From assembly GCF_030704535.1 (NCBI RefSeq), contig NC_081822.1, positions 32,037,501 to 32,101,500 of the forward strand: a stretch of DNA of 64,000 bases, read 5' to 3'. A program made the translations under genes and the position numbers. This stretch comes from Vitis vinifera. Taxonomy: Eukaryota; Streptophyta; Magnoliopsida; Vitales; Vitaceae. Of this stretch, positions 22,421-34,336 are shown piece by piece. Each line of letters opens with the position of its first letter. Position 1 is the first letter of the stretch. Below the pieces are notes generated by a model, which did no database searches, was not told the DNA's origin, and was given only the letters and a program-made list of their open reading frames with translations.

Positions 22421-23777
22421 TCTCCTACTTGCACAAGATGGGTTGATACAACCGATCAATAATTATCCAAGTCCATTCTCTTAGATTTTTTAAGGTGATT
22501 CATATAGGTAAATGGGTTGTGTGACCATGCGAGCACATCTACAATTTGGGAGCTTATAAAGTTATGTACATGTTAGGGATACATAATAGCTTAACCCCAA
22601 AATTATGAGTAAACAATTATAATAATGTCTCGTTGTACCCCATATTTATTTAGTCGCATTTTAATGTATACACTTAATCCCTCAAAGCTGCATACTATAC
22701 AACATTATAAATGTATTCATAATTATATTAGCTACAAAAGCAATATAACCGGTCGACCATGAATGCATCTTTGTCTATGTAACTAAAAAAAATCTTTCTT
22801 TTAAGCTCGTGTCTTTTAGATTCAAATTAATCACTTGCCCAATATGTCCCATAAGGATAAATTATTTTATTTCTGTTGGAAACATACCAAAGTGGCAACA
22901 TTAATTTGTCACCACAAAACATAGCCAAAAATACAAAGAGTACAATAATGGGCTATTATAATTGTAATAAACCCTAAGGATCTCACACAGTGAGGATGTA
23001 GGGATTAATCACTCACTTTCCTTATTAGTCACTTTCAAACACATGTAGTATGAAATACATGCTATGGTGGTTTCTCTTCACTTAGAGAGTGTATGTCAAA
23101 TTATCACCATATGGACCTCAACTAAGAGTTTCATACCAACAACTTGTTTGAGTTTCACATCTATAGTTCTCCTCAAACCTTCTATGCTAAAACTCAAGTT
23201 CGGTTCAAATAGGCAAATGTAATTGTGGGCAATTACATTTGGTCAAGATGTCATTTATTATAGACCTCATCTTGATATTAAATAAGAGATTTTTTTAGAC
23301 ATTTAAGGGGCTGGAAAATTGGTTTTGTAAGGCCCTATTTGGATGGGAAAATGGGGGAACGGTTTTGAAGTTCAAAAAGTTTGCATTTGGGTGAGAGGGT
23401 TAGATCACGTGAGGGGAAGGGTTCTAGAGTCTTCAAAGAGAGGATATAAAATTAAGGGATCATCTTTTGTTAGGAGGTTAGCATTTTTGGAGGCCATTCG
23501 AGATCTTTGTGGAGTTGAGAGAAAGTGAGAGAAAACAGAGATAAAAGATAAAGAGAGATGCAATCGAGTAGGCGGTGAGTTTTCTTTTTTTGTTCTGGGT
23601 TGAGAAAAAAGCTAGAAAAGAGAAGTGAAGACCGAGAGTTCTAGTGGAAGTGGTACTGCCATTGAGTTTCCAGTCATTCGATTTCGCAAATTGTGTTTTT
23701 CTTTTCTTTTTTCTTTTTTAGGTTCTAACTTCTTTAATTTTCCTTCCGTTTTTTTTTTTTTTAACAAAAATCAAGAT
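22421..23777. other. Interior of the noncoding LTR element, no gene seen
   Basis: AT-rich, no retroviral-type protein motif in any frame. Around 23330-23580 a purine-rich segment with ggggaagggttctag and gagagaaagtgagag stands out; it may be leader-like DNA of the repeat family whose end lies at 27031. Confidence 0.4.
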
Positions 23778-24290
23778 ATGATCCTCTATTTTCATTGTCC
23801 TCATTTATTTTGATCGGATCACTTAAGAGCATATAATTGTATTTCGTTCATCTGTTGCGGATTTGTATTGGTTTTGGTTGTGTTGAGAATTTTTGAATGA
23901 ATTTTTTTTGTGATTTCTGTACTTTCTATCTCCGGTCATTTATGAGAAATCTTAAGTTATTATTTTTGGATATTTATATATATATATATATATATATAGG
24001 TTTGGATCTGATTATTGGAGAAATTCTAATTATATATTGTTTATTTAACTCGTGATCTATTGCCTTAGAAATTTTGTATGATCCTCTATTTTTGTTGTTC
24101 TCGTTTATTTTGATCAAATCACTTTAGAGAATATAATTGTATTTCATTCACCTATTGTGGATTTGCATTGGTCTTGATTGTGTTGAGAATTTTAGAATGA
24201 ATTTTTTTATGGTTTCTATATTTTTCCACCTATGATCAGTTTTTAGAAATCTCAAGTTATTATTTTTGGATATATATATGTTTGGATTTG
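23778..24290. repeat. Two-copy tandem repeat, 300-bp period
   Basis: atgatcctctatttt begins at 23778 and again at 24078. Both copies continue through atataattgtatttc, ttgtgttgagaatttt and tcaagttattatttttgga-type text, each ending in a TA-repeat. Copies are clearly diverged. Noncoding. Confidence 0.75.
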
Positions 24291-26399
24291 AAAAGGCATT
24301 TTGAAATTTAATAGAAATGGAATATATTGATTCAATTTTATTATATTGGAAATGCATGTTGGAATGTGGTTGAAAATGAGATGTAGAGAATGAATTTCTT
24401 TTATGGAAATGGTTGTTGGAAATCCAATAGAAAATGAGATATCATGTGTGATTTTTATTTTTTTTAATGTATGAATATTGGAATTCAATAGAAAATATAA
24501 TAGAGAGATTTTTATTTTTATATTTTTGAAAATGCATGCTAAAAGGAATGGAGTGTGATCTGTTGAATAAAAAAATAAAACATAAGAATGAAATCCTAAT
24601 GATATGCATGTGTTAAATAAATAAATAAATAATAGAAAAAAGAATAGTAGATTTGAGGATTGTACAAACCAGCCATGAAAATGTACTAATGAGGTTAGTG
24701 GACATGCTTATATCAAATAGAAAATTTCAATGATCTTACTATTAGTGCCTACATGAAATTTGAATTAATAATATGAAGGTTATTGAGAGAATTGGTGTTT
24801 TGTTCATATAACGGTGAAATGGATATTTTATCTTTGGTTTGCACTTTAGTTTGATGTAAGTAAATTATTTTTTTTAATCATTAACTTATACTATACATTT
24901 TCTTCTTTATTTAGGTCCCTTCTCACTTTATAATTTTTTTTTTTAATACATATCAGTTTAGGTTAGGTGTGAACAAATTGGGCTACACACGAGTGTTGTT
25001 AAAATTTGATATTTAGGAAATTAAGTGATTAAATGTGGATTACTTAATAAATTATGATTGAGATTGAGTTAATTTTTTCTTCAAAATTTATTTTCATCCA
25101 AGTAAGCCATTGGATAATCACATGAAAATTGGCTTTTAATAAACTCTTTTGATTTTGATTCATGAAAATTTGATTCATCTTAATTTTTTCCAAATAATTC
25201 ACACATGTACACTTAAATTTTTTTTTGTGATCCAAGTTTAAAAATATATATGACTTGTTTTTCTTTAAAAAAATATTTTTATACCTCATTCATAGCAAAA
25301 TCAATCCTTAAAATTATATTTAAAATCCATCTTAGTCTCTTTTAAGTATGAAATTTCAATTTCTTAAAAAATAAATAAATAAATAATGTTGTCCATTTTA
25401 TTCGGTATGCAACTTTGAAAAGATTTTAAAATGAATTTTGGTTTTAAATACACATGAATTAAAATTCATAGTTCCAACCAATGGATTCTTTATGAATAAA
25501 TTCATGTAAATTAAAATGGGATTTAATAAATCCCTATATACAAAATTTTCCAAAACTAAGGTTTTCTATTGACACTATTGACACCTCACTGCATATTTGA
25601 ACTTATACATTATAATCCGACCATTTAGAAGCTCTTTAAAACTTTTATAATTATTCCATGATATTCTAGACTCTTTGAACTTAGTTTTAGAATTTTATTT
25701 TAGTCAAAAATAATTTCTTAATTAAAAGATATAAATCAATCTTTCAGAAGATTCAGCTTTCACTTTGTTTTTGACACTTAGTTTGTTTTACAAAATTAAA
25801 TTACTAAATGATTTCTTTAAATTCATTGAATATTTTTATCTTAATCTAGAATTCCTAAATTTAATTTTTGACACATATAATACCAAGCAATGATTTCTAA
25901 AATGAGAGATATTTTTTTTTTCTTGAACCTACTACACAAGTGCTCTCCAGGAAAGATGATTACTTATTTTTAAATATGTTATGGATATGATGATTTCTTG
26001 TGATTATTTTTCATTCAAAATAGATATATTAGGGCTAGTTATATTTTTTTTTTATGATTTTAGAACATCTCTAAGTCAATTAAAAAACTCAATAATTTAA
26101 TACTTTAAAAAGATGCCCTATTTTGGACCTATTAACATCATTATGAAATCTGGTATTAAATGAGAGCTAGTTGATTAATTTGATCACTTGTATGATAAAC
26201 TAGACATATAGAAGATATTCTCTAAAAATTTTCATGATAAAAATTAACTTCTAAATATTTGTTTTAGATTTATTTTATAGAATCCCTTGTTTTGATCATT
26301 TACTAATTTTTTTTCTGCAAGAAACCCACTAATGAATAAATTTGACATTGATTATGCATAAGTTTAGTTTCCAATTCCTTTTTGAATTCATTACTATTA
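24291..26399. other. AT-rich interior DNA, no gene seen
   Basis: Very AT-rich with short A and T runs and AAAT microsatellites at about 24615 and 25370. No coding or RNA feature supported. Confidence 0.4.
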
Positions 26400-27031
26400 T
26401 TGTGAATTAATCTCATTTCCATGAAAGAGCTTTAAGACGCTAAACTAGGTACACAAACCTTTTCTTCACCATTTATTTAAATTAAAGCTTGTGATTGAAC
26501 ATTGTCTATTAGTGTTTGCTTGTTGTGTTGAGATTGTATAACATTAAATTTGACTTGTTATGGAATTTGTGATTGCTTAGAATACAGTGTGATGCTATTG
26601 CTTATTATTTAAATTTTGTGTTTTCTGGAAGCGCTTAAAATGCAAACCAGGTATGACTTTCTTTATTAAATTGATTAATTGTGTTGATGTGCTTATTTAG
26701 TTCATAGCATCCATGAATTAATCCGTTAATCCTCACAATTATCTCAACTTACTTAATAGAGACCTAGCTTTTAGAGCTTAGAGGGGTCATACGGTTCTTC
26801 ATTGTACCTTCCCAATAAGTAATCTAACCCCTGGACCCAAATTGGTTTTCACAAACTTGTCTTTTCTTTCAAGAGTCACATTTAAGGTTTTTCTTTCTTA
26901 TTTTGTTTTTCTTTTTAAAAAATAAAATGAAAGTAAGTGGCGACTCCATTATTAAAAAAAAATTAATTTTTCACAAACAAAAAGTGAGTCCTGCCATCAA
27001 ATGAGAATGCATGTGAAAATGCGGGATCACA
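26400..27031 (+). repeat. End segment of the long-LTR repeat family (copy 2, plus strand)
   Basis: aagtggcgactcc at 26936, ttaatttttcacaaa and aaaaagtgagtcc follow each other exactly as in the reverse complement of 38476-38580, and the upstream gcgctt and gaccta blocks match 38700-38900. The unit ends near gcgggatcaca at 27031, equivalent to the aggtccaca end at 38476. It appears nested in the older element 22025-28877; its other boundary could not be fixed. Confidence 0.55.
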
Positions 27032-27147
27032 GATATACTAATTCATCAATAAGATAAATATACATGTCATTTCTCACATATCAAAATATTTACATTTTAT
27101 GTACAAAGCATAAAAAATGCAATACATAGAAGAAAAAACTAATATTC

Positions 27148-27714
27148 TTACTTGAAGCTAAAAGGAACGATGTTCGGATGATACACAGTGTCTTCTATAA
27201 TTCTAGAAGTTGCTTTCAATAACCATAACCGTCTAAGATTTTTTATGCTTGATAGAATTTGAAAAACTTGCACTTCGCAAGTTATGAGAAATAGAAAGCA
27301 CTGTTGTTCGTCTAATGACATTCTTGACAAAGCATATTTGTCAATATTCCTTAAAAGGTGCTACTAAGTCATCAAAAGACTTATTTGTGAAACCATAAAG
27401 CCCTTCTTAAATGAATTCTCATATGTTTTTTAAAACAAAACTTTAGGCTCAGATTCTGTTAATGACATTTGTAAAATTCGTTTTTTATAGCCTAATTGAA
27501 AAATATATTCCACTTCCAAACTTTTGATCATATTAACCACATGATCCACATGTTCATTTATAGAATGGTTAAAGTCTCTCTTGTAATTCATAAGCATATC
27601 CAAAAATGACCAAGGTCCTCTACCTCTTAGTACTTTCCTAGTTCTCTTCATTCGTACCATTTCGTACCTTACCAAAAGGATTTGATTTAATTTTAATGAG
27701 TAACATGTACTCAT
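27148..27714 (-). pseudogene. Possible copia gag remnant
   Basis: Two minus-strand open frames separated by a short gap. The first contains MLMNYKRDFNHSINEHVDH followed by VVNMIKSLEVEY and LQMSLTESEP, loosely like copia gag (…EHLxxMxxMIxxL…SLPxSW). Its position, downstream of the primer-binding site of the minus-strand element, fits gag. No zinc knuckle follows. The assignment is weak. Confidence 0.3.
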
Positions 27715-28450
27715 ACTTTAATTTGAACAAATTAAAATTTAATTAGAAGAACACAATTATCATAAAAATAAAATAAAATTAAAAAAGACATGTGTCTTTT
27801 AATATCCATTTTTTATATATTATTATTTTATAAACAAATCAACATTCATGATTTGAAATAAACAATATAATACCAATAAATGATATATATATCACAGTAA
27901 GAGTTAGTGTTTTAGTGGTAATAAAGGACTCCTTACATAGGAATTTAATTATCCACTAGTGGCATAGTAGGGGTGGACTCTTATAACTGATGGGTTTTTC
28001 CAAGATTGTAGTGTCATCCCATTATTTATTTATTTCATTTTAATATCCAATTTTCATATTATTGGATATTACCAATAAACACATTATTTGGATACTATCT
28101 TCTTTCTCTTTGCATCCCATTATTTATTAATTTTATTTTAATATCCAAATTTCATGTTATTGGATATTATCTGCATTATTGGATATTACCAAATAAACGC
28201 ATTATTTGGATATTATTTTCTTTCCCTTTCATTGCAAATATCTAGTTTTCACATGCATCATGTGCAACCACCATTTTTTGTTTTTTTTTTTTTTTAATTG
28301 TTATATCCACCATTTATTCACTGCATCCACCATTTTTTATTTTTTTTATTTTATTTACGATAACACTATTCTTTCTAAAAACTAATCAGAACATGAAACT
28401 ATCTTCTTTTTGGAAACAAATAAGAAGTGAATAGGAAACAAATGAAAAAC

Positions 28451-28464
28451 ATGCTCTGATACCA
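28451..28464 (-). other. Primer-binding site of the noncoding element
   Basis: Reads tggtatcagagcat on the minus strand, one base inside the 28466-28877 LTR; perfect match to the usual initiator-tRNA site. Confidence 0.88.
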
Positions 28465-28465
28465 A

Positions 28466-28877
28466 TGTTAATAATCATGTTAATAATCTTTGGATTACCT
28501 TTTGAAAAATCCCGAATCCAATAATAAATTGTTTCACCATTCAAATTTTCACCCAAGGTTGTGAATGGAACCATAGTCAAAACGGGAACCACTTCGTTTC
28601 ATAGCACAAACACCTTTCACTTCTCTTCAAATAACTTTTTTTTCTTAAGTTCTCTTTGTCTTTCTTTTAAGAGAAAATAAAATTGAGTCACAGAGGTTTT
28701 GAGAGAGAGCGAGAGAGAGATCATTCATTTAATACATATATATATATATATATATTTAGTGGGGTGGTTTTTGGGCAATTTCTGATAGCTCCAACTTCCA
28801 GAAACTGCTTCCCCAAATCTTTGATTTGTTGGATCAAGTTGGGTCAGCCCGACTTGGGCACCCACCCAACTCCAACA
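28466..28877 (-). repeat. 5' LTR of the noncoding element
   Basis: 412 bp, TG...CA, longer than its partner mainly through a (TA)n run at about 28735-28756 inside a (GA)-rich stretch. Confidence 0.87.
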
Positions 28878-31299
28878 ATTATAACATGGAAATACCCTCC
28901 TAAAAGAGGTAAAAAAAGACTATAAAGAAAATTTCTTTCACTTCAATAAAAATGGAAATACAAATAAATCCTCACTTAGTTTTTCACCTTGATAGCTAAT
29001 GGAAACATATATCAATCAATATTTGAGGTGGGAATTTATCACCTCAAAAAACCAAAGAGTAGGAAGATAATAAAAAATCATACAATAGGAGCTTTCCATA
29101 AAGGTTGATAAAACACTTTGTACATTCTCCCTTGACCCCTATATTACTATCTAGAAAAAAAAATGAAAAAAATAAATAAATAAATAAATAAACCTTATTT
29201 TTTGCTCCCCTTTTCCCTTTCACAATCTTCCCATTTTTTTTGCATCCAAAAGGGAACCCTAGATGATGTTTATATTTGGGTTTAGAGAATATCCAAAAGG
29301 GATAGCTCAATACATAAGTTTAAGAAACTTTTAATGGGCAGGATAAACTTAGCCTAACATTTTTCATCATGAATTAAAGACTTTATCTATAGTTATCATC
29401 TTTACTATAAAATCGGTTATATACATATCATTTAATAGAAAGCTACTTGATTGAATCAACAATGGCCAAAATAAAATCAAGCCATAGTTTTCACTATTAA
29501 TTGGTAGGGAAAACTTCCTTGTTTTGTGAACTAATAATTAATCATCTTCTATTTTGAACTTTCAAAGCAAGTAAAAATTTTGATCTTCTCCGGCAAATCT
29601 CTATGCTAAGCAACCCATGAATAGAACATGATTAATAATTTGTCAATTTTTTGAGGAAAATTTTGAGCAGCAACAATTCAATATGATATTCAACTTTAAA
29701 TCTCAACTCTAGACGTGTGTAATCAAATTTGAATAATTGAATAAAAGCGCGAAGGAATTAAACTTAAATCTCAACTCTTTTCTTTAATTATCTTATTAAC
29801 TCAATAAAGATTATCTATATCAACAAGAAAATCATCAAGAATTATTACCCTTATTTTGTGGTTGAGCAATAAAGTCATACTAATTCTTTAATAAAAAAAT
29901 TTTAAAAATGCATATTTTGTTACTTTGTAAGAAATTTCTCTTCATGATGACATGGGTGCTACAGTGAAATGTCTTCCCTTGCTTTCAAAGGAAGGTACTT
30001 CTTTTCCTTGACTTTCATAAGTGAAACCTGCCATCATAGATACCAGCAAAAATAAGATGAAAAATAATGTGTCAAGAACAAGGAAATAAATGCATACAAG
30101 GTATTGCATTTTCTTCCTGGAAAATTCATATCATCCTCCTTCCAACTTGGAAGAACTTTTGCACGAAGGGGTATAAGAAAGCCAGACTTTTTTTATTTTT
30201 TTTTATTTAATGTTTTCCTTGAAGCTCAAAAGACAAGCATAAACAAAGCCAATGGGCAGACCAATGAGAGATGTGAGACAAGTGTAGATTGGAAATGATC
30301 CACGTCAATGTTAAGATGCATTGTCCTGTAACGGTGTTGACTTCCAAATATTTCATTTGCTCGATCCATTTTGATATAAGACGAGGACATGAGGACACTC
30401 AGAAAAAAACACTGGTCCTATCAAGTTTCATGACGGAAAACAAATAATAATTAAAAAAAAATATTGAAACAAAAATAGAATCAAAAGGTGGACCCAATGG
30501 TAGCTACACAAATGAAAAACTAAACATGTGTTTAGAAAATCTCCAACTAATTTCATATGTTAATTTTCGCTAGCCCTGCTATCATGTATATATTTTTATA
30601 ATACCCCTTAATGGTAATATTCAAAATTTTCACGCTATGTTGTTTTTTCAAAAAATACTAAAAAAAGAAAACAAAAATATTAAAGAAAATGATTTTTTTC
30701 ATGTCTGGTTTTATCTTGAAAAATGCGAAAAAATAAAATAAAATATAATTAAATTTAGTGAAAAACTTATATATTTTAAAATTATTTAATTTTTATATAG
30801 GATAGTTAAATAAGTAAAATGAGTTTCAAATAATATATATAAAGTTAATTTATTGATTTTAAACCTATATTTTATTTTCCTTCATTCTTTATTTTCCTCT
30901 ACTTTTCTTTTATTTTATTTCCCTAATATTTTCCCTCAAACTATCCAAAAACCAAACATAGCCTTATAGAAAATGGTTAGTCCAAAAATTATTCCTTCTA
31001 AGTTCTTTTTTTTTTTTTTTATCTCAATTTTATAAAAAGCTTTTGTTAATAAGACAAAAAAAAAATGAAAATTTAGAAGAGTATTATTGGAATAAAATTA
31101 GAAAAGCAATTGCTTCAAAACATATTTATAAGAAAAACGATTGACTCATAAAACAAAATAAAAATAAAAATAAAAATAACTCCAAGAAGAAAAAGTATGT
31201 AACAATCATGAAAATTACAGTGCAACAGTGGGGAGATGAGGTTTGCTTTAATTGCTTTAATTGACAAAGTAATTGAAAATAAGCCAAGGCATATATGTG
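28878..31299. other. Intergenic, AT-rich
   Basis: The first part should be the remaining half of the interrupted copia LTR. After that, nothing coding is supported. AAAT repeats occur near 29175. The stretch 30100-30400 is somewhat GC-richer but no protein family was recognised. Confidence 0.35.
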
Positions 31300-31890
31300 C
31301 TACACCTCATGAAACATCTTCCAAGAAAATGGAATATCAATCGGCAGATCTACTCCAGTCACAACTGTTATAATCAGCACCACCCACTGGGCTACAGACG
31401 CCAAAGTACTTTTCCGGCCGGATGTTTGATCAACAATCACTACTTCCCCGAATCTGTACGAAAATTTCAGCACTCCTCCTGAGTTAGAACCACCATTCTT
31501 CACGGGGTAATTCACTGTCTTGCCAACTCCAACTCCCTTTGGAGAACTAAAAGGTGTTCTCAGGCGACCCCAAAGTGTCCTTTCCCGATTAAAGAGTTCC
31601 TTGAACGATACACATACTTCCCCAATACATTGGTCTCCAAAGGTCCGGCTGCAGTATAATGTGATCACAAGCAAAACACCATCATGTTCAACAGCCTGCT
31701 TCCCTATTATGCATATAGTGGTGAAGTTCCATGCTGGGTTGGCCCGCCCTTTCTTGTCCACTGGGGTTCTTTTCTCCATGTTGGGATCGCCTGCAATTGA
31801 AATCTTTGCGTAAACCTTCATTTTGTGTGTTTCTCGTACCTCAAGATTTCGAGCTGAAACAAGGGTGATCTCGAACTTCCTGCATTCCAT
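31300..31890 (-). CDS. SRC2-like C2-domain protein with C-terminal membrane segment
   Basis: Intronless 196-residue protein. It opens CRKFEITLVSARNLEVRETH, the start of an N-terminal C2 domain (about residues 3-110), a fold that binds phospholipid, often with Ca2+. HKMKVYAKISIAG replaces the usual ...MDVYAVVSI... strand, then TPVDKKGRANPAWNFT matches the plant SRC2/BAP family (T.D..G..NP.WN). Acidic residues that would bind Ca2+ are few, so binding may be Ca2+-independent. Near the C-terminus, VAQWVVLIITVVTGV (about 165-180) is a hydrophobic segment that could anchor it in a membrane; it ends VDLPIDIPFSWKMFHEV. SRC2 proteins act in cold and defence responses (family knowledge). Start chosen as the first ATG, directly before the conserved domain. 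No lesions seen, and the base composition is richer in GC than the flanks. Confidence 0.85.
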   Translation of the reverse strand: MECRKFEITLVSARNLEVRETHKMKVYAKISIAGDPNMEKRTPVDKKGRANPAWNFTTICIIGKQAVEHDGVLLVITLYCSRTFGDQCIGEVCVSFKELFNRERTLWGRLRTPFSSPKGVGVGKTVNYPVKNGGSNSGGVLKFSYRFGEVVIVDQTSGRKSTLASVAQWVVLIITVVTGVDLPIDIPFSWKMFHEV

Positions 31891-34336
31891 GCTTTTGGTC
31901 TGCGTGCTTCTAAAGCCAAAGAAATATTGCTGAGCGCAAAAGAGGGAACTTGCATTCTAATAGAAATAAGGAAACAAATCCGATTACGGGTTAACTTCCC
32001 CCTGGCAATGTCCTGTAGAATATAAATTAAGGAAGCTTCCGTGCTACAAGAGTTTAATCTCCTTCTATGGGTTGAATAAGTCTCTAATGTAACTTGATTT
32101 AACTTTTATACTGACCCATCAGACAAAATTTTATACTCGATGCAAATTGGTTCAAACAAATTCTAAGGATGGTTCGACATTTTTTAGCCCCAAATGAAAA
32201 TTTATCCATGTTGATCACACTCCATAATATGTTCACTTGCCTCTCCCAAAGCTTTTCCTAAGTTTGTGGCTCTACCACTCCCAAAGTTCACTTGCCTCTT
32301 CCTAAGTTTTTCCCAAAGTAGTTTTTTTTTTCTCTTTTTATCAGCATTTTCCTAAGAATTTCTATTTTGAAGCTTAAAGAAGTTAAATTACCCTAATAAC
32401 CAAAGACAACTAAAAAATAAGAGAAATTCTTTATAATAATCATTAATGGTTTTAACAAGTGTAGGTTGTCAACTTTAATTAGGATATATTATAGGGAAAA
32501 GTAAGATTTGATTCACTAATTTAAAAATATATCAAAAAAAGAATTCTAAATTTTTAAAATTAGTACTATCTTCATCTATTTAAAAATAATTTTGAATACA
32601 TGCACTTTTTCATAAGTCATCCAATTATTCCCAAAAATACCTTTTTACTTGTCATGTCATTCAAATCAATTAACAAACTAAACTCTTCCATATAAATGTT
32701 TCCTTTTTTTTTATATAGATATTTTATTATTATTATTATTTGATATATATATTTTTTCTTTGGAAACACATCTCGTAGGATTATTATTTTAATTTCCTAA
32801 AAGTTTAGAAAATATTGTACAAAAAAATTCCTATTTAACTAGAATTAATATATTTTTTTCCTAGAATTTTAAGAGGAAATATTGTCAAATAAATTATATT
32901 TAATCATAATTACCAATTCAAAAAGTAATAAAGTTTTTTATTAAATAATAAATAATAAATTTAATGATATATAATTACTAATTCAAAATGTAATAAGGTT
33001 TTTTATTAAGTATGTATCAATTGATTTAGATGACATGGTAAGTAAAGAGGTATTTTTGGGAATAATTAGATAACTCATTAAAAAATGCATGTATTTCAAA
33101 TTATTTTTAAATAGATGAATATAATGCTGATTTAAAATTTTTGAGGTTTTTTTTTCATATATTTTCATATTAGTGAATCAAATCCTAATGTTTTTTTATG
33201 TTTTAATAACTTTCAACCAAAAGTACTCTTACCAGCTATTTTATAGACCCATTTATATTACTAATTACACCCATCTTTTTATTTTTATTTTTATTTTTAT
33301 TTTATCTTTTTAGTTTATAAACCCTTCAATATGCTAAATGTACCCTCCCCTTTTTTTTATTCTCAAATTATCAATTTCTTACATAAACAATATAATTATA
33401 TTTTGTCATTAAAATGAATAATAACATTGAAAAAAAATTAACAATGAATTACCCTAATATTTTAAAATTTTACTTAAATTTTTATCTACTTTTAAAAATA
33501 TTAAATTATAAAGAAGAAATATGAATGTATACATTTTATATGTGTTTAAGGATGTAAAAGAGATGATGATGTGTATGATTATTTTTGTTTAAAAATCATT
33601 TATAATTTTATTCACAACTTTATGTTTTACTTCTATTTAATTATTATATAAAATAAAATAAAAATTATTAAAAATTTATCATTTATCAAAATAAATTCAA
33701 TTTTTTTACAACAAAATCGGCACAAGTCAAAGAAAATAAAACCACCAACCTTTCCATGGCACTTATCATATCCAGTTGGTCCAAAATGCAAAACTCCCGA
33801 CAATATTTTGGTTATATATAGGGACAATAATTGTGTTTAAGGATTGGCAATTGGTGAATTCTTCATGACTTTTGGTCCATTTTCATCAACTTTTCCGGGG
33901 CACATATCATTTAGGAAATATTTGTGGTATACAGCAAAAAAACCTCAATATATTTGTATAATTATGTTCAATGATACATCACTCTCATAATGCCCGAAGT
34001 AGCATTCAAGGGTTGATGACCATTGAGCAAATGGTGTGAAATTCAAAATTGTACTCACGTGAGTACAAATATAAAAGAATGTGGTGCGCATGTAAGTATG
34101 TAAATAATGTTTTTTTATTGATATGTTGTGAAATTTAATGAAATGCCAAGATGGAAAAAAGTGTAGGACATTCAAGACAAGGTATCTTGTGTAGAGTTTA
34201 TACCATCAATACAATTGACTTATGCATGTTATACAAATGCGGAAAAAAATAAAGATTTTATATATTCAATTGTATAAACAATATTTTTCATTAGTTTACT
34301 ATCATCTAATCAAATGACAAGAAAAAAAAAAAAAAA
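31891..34336. other. Upstream region of the C2 gene and AT-rich intergenic DNA
   Basis: The C2 gene promoter should lie at about 31891-32100; a minus-strand ttaatttatat near 32030 is a weak TATA candidate. The remainder is AT-rich. A short passage reading ccaattattcccaaaaatac at 32620 recurs as an inverted copy at 33045-33070 together with neighbouring matches, so 32480-33190 contains an inverted duplication with a T-rich centre, possibly a MITE. Confidence 0.4.
32480..33195. repeat. Inverted repeat, MITE-like
   Basis: The left arm (tttgattcactaatttaaaa, 32508; then ttagtactatcttcatctat and aagtcatccaattattccc) pairs with the right arm (ataactcattaaaaaatgca; atagatgaatataatgctga; tattagtgaatcaaatcc, ending near 33185). 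The arms are about 170-200 bp, imperfect, around an AT-rich middle. This looks like a non-autonomous foldback element; termini and target duplication were not fixed. Confidence 0.6.

Larger units (their letters stand above)
22025..28877 (-). mobile_element. Mostly noncoding LTR retrotransposon (LARD-like), minus strand
   Basis: Two direct LTRs, 22025-22420 and 28466-28877, share tgttaataatcatgtta at the start and acccaactccaaca at the end. The flanks are a perfect 5-bp target duplication, attat, at 22020-22024 and 28878-28882. A primer-binding site abuts the right LTR and a purine-rich tract abuts the left one, so the element is on the minus strand. The LTRs differ at roughly one base in eight by eye, meaning an old insertion. 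Its 6-kb interior lacks any readable protease, integrase or reverse transcriptase; only a doubtful gag-like stretch lies at 27148-27714, and part of the interior (up to about 27031) belongs to another repeat family. Confidence 0.85.
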
